Source of the DNA: Kitasatospora herbaricolor
Lineage (GTDB): Bacteria > Actinomycetota > Actinomycetes > Streptomycetales > Streptomycetaceae
Length of the DNA: 64,000 nt
Assembly: GCF_030813695.1 (NCBI RefSeq)
Contig: NZ_JAUSVA010000002.1
Span: 8,579,501 to 8,643,500 of the forward strand
Direction of reading: 5' to 3'
Made by a program: the position numbers and the translations under genes
In this document: positions 60,672-64,000 of the stretch, piece after piece
Layout: each line of letters opens with the position of its first letter
Numbering within the stretch: position 1 is the first letter of the stretch
The notes under the pieces: model-generated
What the model was told of the DNA's origin: nothing
The model's input: the letters and a program-made list of their open reading frames with translations, nothing else
Databases searched by the model: none

Positions 60672-63572
60672 ATGACCATGCCCGACCTGCCCCTGGGCCG
60701 CAGACACTTTCTCGGCGGGGCCGCTCTGACCGCCGGTGCCGTCGTGCTGAACGGCTGCCTCGTCCCCTCCCGGGCCGCGGCCGCCGTACCGCCGCAGGTC
60801 ACGCTGCCCGCCCGCGGCATCTACGACACCACCCCCGCGCCGGCGTGGACCGACGGCTTCCTCACCGGCAACGGCGAGTACGGCGCCGTCTACCACGGGT
60901 CGCCGACGCTGGAGAAGGTGATCGTCAACCACCACCGCTTCGTGATGCCCAACGGCACCCGCGACATGGATCCCCCCAGGATCTCCACCCAGCTGTCCCA
61001 GGCGCAGAGCATGGCCCTCGCCGGCGACTACGGCGGTGCGGCGGCCACCTTCGCCGCCGGGTGGGAGCTCCAGTGGACCCAGACCTTCCACCCCGGCTAC
61101 GAACTGCAGCTCAGCACCCCGGGTGCCACCACCGCCGACAACTACGCCCGGATCACCGACTTCCGCACCGGGGAGGTCACCCACACCTGGACCGACAGCG
61201 CCGGGACCTGGAAGCGGCGGGTCTTCACCTCCCGGGCCGACCAGGTCGTCGTCCACGAGCTGCTCCCCGCCACCGGCCGCACCGTCGACACCACGCTCAG
61301 CGTCAACACCGCCCTCGACGGCGTGCCGGGCAGCGTCTCCTACGCCACCACCGCCACCGCGAGCGGCCGCGAAGGCTACCTGAACCTGCGCGGCACCTAC
61401 CCCGCCGGCCAGGGCGCCTACGGCTACGAGGGCGTCACCCGGCTCGTCGCCACCGGCACCAAGGCCACCGTCACCGTCGCCGGCTCCACCCTGGTCGTCG
61501 CCAAGGCCGCCAAGGTGCTGCTGCTGACCAAGCTGGCCCGCTACGACACCGCCGGCGGCTGGAGCGGCAACCCGTTGCAGAGCGCACTGGCGGCCCTGGG
61601 CCCGGACTACACCACGCTGCTCGGCCGGCACAAGCCGCTGCACCAGGCGATGTTCGACGGCTCCAGCCTGGACCTCAACGTCTCCGCCGCCGACCGCAAG
61701 CTGTCCACCGCCGAGCTGACGGCGCGCCAGAACGGCAACCGGTCGGTGGTCGACCTCGCGCTGCTGGAGCGGATGTACGACTCCGGCCGGTACCTGTTCG
61801 TGAGCTCCAGCGGGGTGCTGCCCCCTCGCCTGACGGGCATCTGGTCCGGCAGCTGGGGCGGGGCGTGGGCCGACGACTTCACCACCGACGCCAACGTGAA
61901 CTTCCAGGTCGCCGGCGGCAACATCCTCAGCCACGGTACGGCCATGCAGGGCTACTTCGACCTGGTCCTCGGCCAGCTCGCCGACTGGCGCGACAACGCC
62001 ACCAAGATCTACGGTGCCCGCGGCTTCCTCGCCCCGACCCGCACCGACGGCGAACACGGGCACATGCTCCACTTCAACGACGGCTCGTTCCCGGGCCAGT
62101 GCTGGACCGGCGGCGCCGACTGGCTCCTCCACCCGCTGCTGGAGTACTACCAGGTCACCGGCGACGCCGCCTTCCTGCGGGACAAGCTCGGCCCGGCCCT
62201 GATGGAGCTCGCCCTCTTCTACGAGGACTTCCTCTCCCGGACCGGCGCCGACGGGAAGAAGGCCTTCGTCCCGTCCTTCTCCATGGAGAACTCCCCCTCC
62301 AGCACCGGACAGATGCTCTCGGTCAACGCCACCGGCGACATCATGGCCGGCCGGCACGCCCTGCAGGCCGCCGTCGACGCCGCCAACACCCTCGGCACCG
62401 AACAGGGCGCCGGGCAGGGCGTCGCACGCTGGACGGCGTTGCTGGCCCAGCTGCCCGACTACACCGTCAACGGCGACGGCGCGCTCGCCGAGTGGTCCTG
62501 GCCCGGCCTCACCGACCGCTACAACCACCGCCACGCCCACCACATGTACGGTGCCTGGCCCCTGCACGAGATCAACCCCGAGGACCGGCCCGACCTGGTC
62601 CGCGCCGCCGGCCGGGCGCTGGACCTGCGCGGCGACGAGAACTACTCGGCGCACGGCAGCCTGCACCGGGCGCTGGCCAGGGCCCGGCTGAAGGACGGCG
62701 CCGGCGTCTACGACAACATCCGGAAGATCCTCGGCAGCAACATGGTCTGGCGCTCGCTGATGACCTCCCACAACCCCGGCCTGGACATCTACAACTGCGA
62801 CGCCGCCAACACCCTGCCGGCCGTGCTCGCCGAAGCCCTCCTCTACACCCGGCCGGGCGTCCTGGAACTCCTGCCCGCCCTGCCCGACCAGCTCGCCAAG
62901 GGCACCATCAAGGGCGTGCAGGGACGGGGCCGACTCCGCATCGAGAGCCTCGCCTGGGACACCGCCGCCCGCACCGCCACCGTCATCCTCACCTCGGACA
63001 TCACCCAGAACGTCTCACTGGTCTGCCGCCGCGGCATCACCTCGGTCGCCACCGCGGCGACCGTCACCCCCTCCCCGCTCGGCGCCCACGCCAGGAACGT
63101 GGCCCTGACCGCGGGCACCCGCACCACGATCACGCTGAAGACGCTCGCCGGGACCTACCGCCTGATCAACCGCAACAGCGGCAAGGTCCTGGACGTCTCG
63201 GGCACCTCGCAGTCCGACGGCGCCCCCGTCATCCAGTGGTACTGGACCGCCGGCGCCAACCAGAAGTGGCAGCTGGTGCCCGGCTACGACGGCACCTTCC
63301 GCCTGTCCAACCTGAACAGCGGCAAGATCCTCGACAACCCGGGCGCGTCCACCACCCCGGGCCAGGCCCTGGACCAGTGGACCGACACCAAGGCCCCCAA
63401 CCAGTGGTGGAAGCTCGTCCCCAGCGCGACGGCCGGCTACTACAAGCTGGCCAACGTCTCCAGCGGCCTCTGCCTCGATGTGGCCGGGGCCTCCGTCGCC
63501 GACGGCGCCCAGGTCGTGCAGCTGGCCGCCGGCAGCGGGACCAGCCAGGAGTGGAAACTCGAGGCGATCTGA
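60672..63572 (+). CDS. Secreted GH95-like alpha-L-fucosidase with ricin-type (CBM13) lectin domain
   Basis: Exported glycosidase of 966 residues. A Tat signal (LGRRHFLGGAALTAG) is followed by a GH95-type N-domain (DGFLTGNGEYGAVYHG), a helical barrel catalytic region (WSGSWGGAWADDFTTDANVN, PTRTDGEHGH, SYWP-like MENSPSS), the GH95 C-domain, and a ricin-B lectin domain (about 830-966) with GKVLDVSGTSQSDGAPVIQW and GLCLDVAGASVADGAQVVQL. It should cleave alpha-L-fucose or related residues from plant or animal glycans. ATG 60672 follows ACGGAG. Confidence 0.85.
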   Translation: MTMPDLPLGRRHFLGGAALTAGAVVLNGCLVPSRAAAAVPPQVTLPARGIYDTTPAPAWTDGFLTGNGEYGAVYHGSPTLEKVIVNHHRFVMPNGTRDMDPPRISTQLSQAQSMALAGDYGGAAATFAAGWELQWTQTFHPGYELQLSTPGATTADNYARITDFRTGEVTHTWTDSAGTWKRRVFTSRADQVVVHELLPATGRTVDTTLSVNTALDGVPGSVSYATTATASGREGYLNLRGTYPAGQGAYGYEGVTRLVATGTKATVTVAGSTLVVAKAAKVLLLTKLARYDTAGGWSGNPLQSALAALGPDYTTLLGRHKPLHQAMFDGSSLDLNVSAADRKLSTAELTARQNGNRSVVDLALLERMYDSGRYLFVSSSGVLPPRLTGIWSGSWGGAWADDFTTDANVNFQVAGGNILSHGTAMQGYFDLVLGQLADWRDNATKIYGARGFLAPTRTDGEHGHMLHFNDGSFPGQCWTGGADWLLHPLLEYYQVTGDAAFLRDKLGPALMELALFYEDFLSRTGADGKKAFVPSFSMENSPSSTGQMLSVNATGDIMAGRHALQAAVDAANTLGTEQGAGQGVARWTALLAQLPDYTVNGDGALAEWSWPGLTDRYNHRHAHHMYGAWPLHEINPEDRPDLVRAAGRALDLRGDENYSAHGSLHRALARARLKDGAGVYDNIRKILGSNMVWRSLMTSHNPGLDIYNCDAANTLPAVLAEALLYTRPGVLELLPALPDQLAKGTIKGVQGRGRLRIESLAWDTAARTATVILTSDITQNVSLVCRRGITSVATAATVTPSPLGAHARNVALTAGTRTTITLKTLAGTYRLINRNSGKVLDVSGTSQSDGAPVIQWYWTAGANQKWQLVPGYDGTFRLSNLNSGKILDNPGASTTPGQALDQWTDTKAPNQWWKLVPSATAGYYKLANVSSGLCLDVAGASVADGAQVVQLAAGSGTSQEWKLEAI

Positions 63573-63789
63573 CCGGAGGCCACCGAGCAGCAGGCCTGGT
63601 CGGTGCGGTGAAGGGGGCGCGGCCAGCCACGCTCGCGCCCGCCTTCGCGCTGCCCGGGCCCTGACGGGAGCGACCCGGCCCCGACCTGCGCGGACCGCCC
63701 CCACCTGTGCGGACGGGCCGCCGGAACCCGGTGCGGGCCCCGTCCTGGGCCCGGTCCGGTCCGGGTTCGTGGCCCGGCCGGGTCGGTGC

Positions 63790-64000
63790 CTACGGCGTGC
63801 CGGGAAGCCGGACCGTGACGAGGAGACCGCCGGCGGGGCGGGGGAGGAGGTCGAGGGTCCCGTCATGGGCGCGGACGATGCTGTGCACGATGGCCAGGCC
63901 GAGGCCCGCGCCGGCGTGCTCGCCGGTCCGGACGCGCTCCGTGCCGCGCCGGAAGGGCTCGGTGAGGGTCGGCACCAGGTCCGGCGGCAGCCGGCGGCCG
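63790..64000 (-). CDS. Sensor histidine kinase, C-terminal fragment
   Basis: The frame is open from the window end and ends at 63790. It contains the last part of a GHKL ATPase: LPPDLVPTLTEPFRRGTER, then the G2 motif GAGLGLAIVHSIVRAHDGTL and the terminal strand GGLLVTVRLP. This fits a VanS/CutS-type kinase whose start and partner regulator lie beyond the window. Confidence 0.85.
   Translation of the reverse strand, partial: GRRLPPDLVPTLTEPFRRGTERVRTGEHAGAGLGLAIVHSIVRAHDGTLDLLPRPAGGLLVTVRLPGTP

Overview
This window is high-GC actinobacterial DNA, most like Streptomyces or Kitasatospora. The signs are very strong GC preference at third codon positions, GTG and TTG starts, overlapping ATGA/GTGA operons, a conservon (cvnABCD plus P450), a DMATS-type prenyltransferase paired with a flavin monooxygenase, EthA-like and DinB/mycothiol-era families, many TetR/LysR/ECF regulators and long GC-rich terminator hairpins. 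No rRNA, tRNA, CRISPR array, intact insertion sequence or phage gene was seen. Everything was read by eye; families are assigned from motifs and remembered family members, not from a search.

Layout. 1-4.6 kb: a peptide-type ABC importer operon on the minus strand (ATPase cut by the window edge), preceded by a 26-codon ORF that looks like a cysteine-type leader peptide. 4.75-8.1 kb: esterase, TetR regulator and EthA-like Baeyer-Villiger monooxygenase, with near-identical palindromes at both ends of the esterase gene. 8.4-15.7 kb: a secreted lamin-tail/propeller protein, HxlR and VOC genes, an alpha/beta hydrolase, ohr, a DinB gene and a TANGO2-like gene. 15.8-20.6 kb: a lipid-kinase/alkyl-DHAP-synthase-like/TetR/GlpD block that could make or turn over ether lipids. 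20.6-26.5 kb: P450 with divergent LysR, VOC genes, and a large secreted delta-60/DUF11/RTX protein.

26.5-34 kb: a flavin monooxygenase and a tryptophan-type prenyltransferase facing each other, the latter preceded by a translationally coupled 40-codon ORF carrying a perfect hairpin; then a complete conservon ending in a P450 that lacks the ExxR motif. 34-46.3 kb: deacetylase, a 29-residue membrane microprotein next to an ECF sigma factor, methyltransferase, membrane glutaredoxin, two-component system, SDR, TrmO and regulators.

46.4-52.9 kb: a compact run of DUF4142, DUF1996, six-helix dihaem-type membrane protein, NuoF-like flavoprotein with fused ferredoxin, a double Yx(F)xxD secreted protein and a small membrane protein, closed by a 17-bp tandem repeat and a strong terminator. 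I read this as a candidate NADH-to-cell-surface electron-transfer system and consider it the best candidate for undescribed biology here. 53.3-64 kb: an ECF sigma factor with a built-in zinc-finger tail, a beta-lactamase-fold protein with its catalytic residues replaced, a TetR/quinone oxidoreductase pair with shared operators, two gene remnants (phosphatase-like and AraC-like), a membrane-anchored HTH regulator, a GH95-like fucosidase with a ricin-type lectin domain, and the tail of a histidine kinase.
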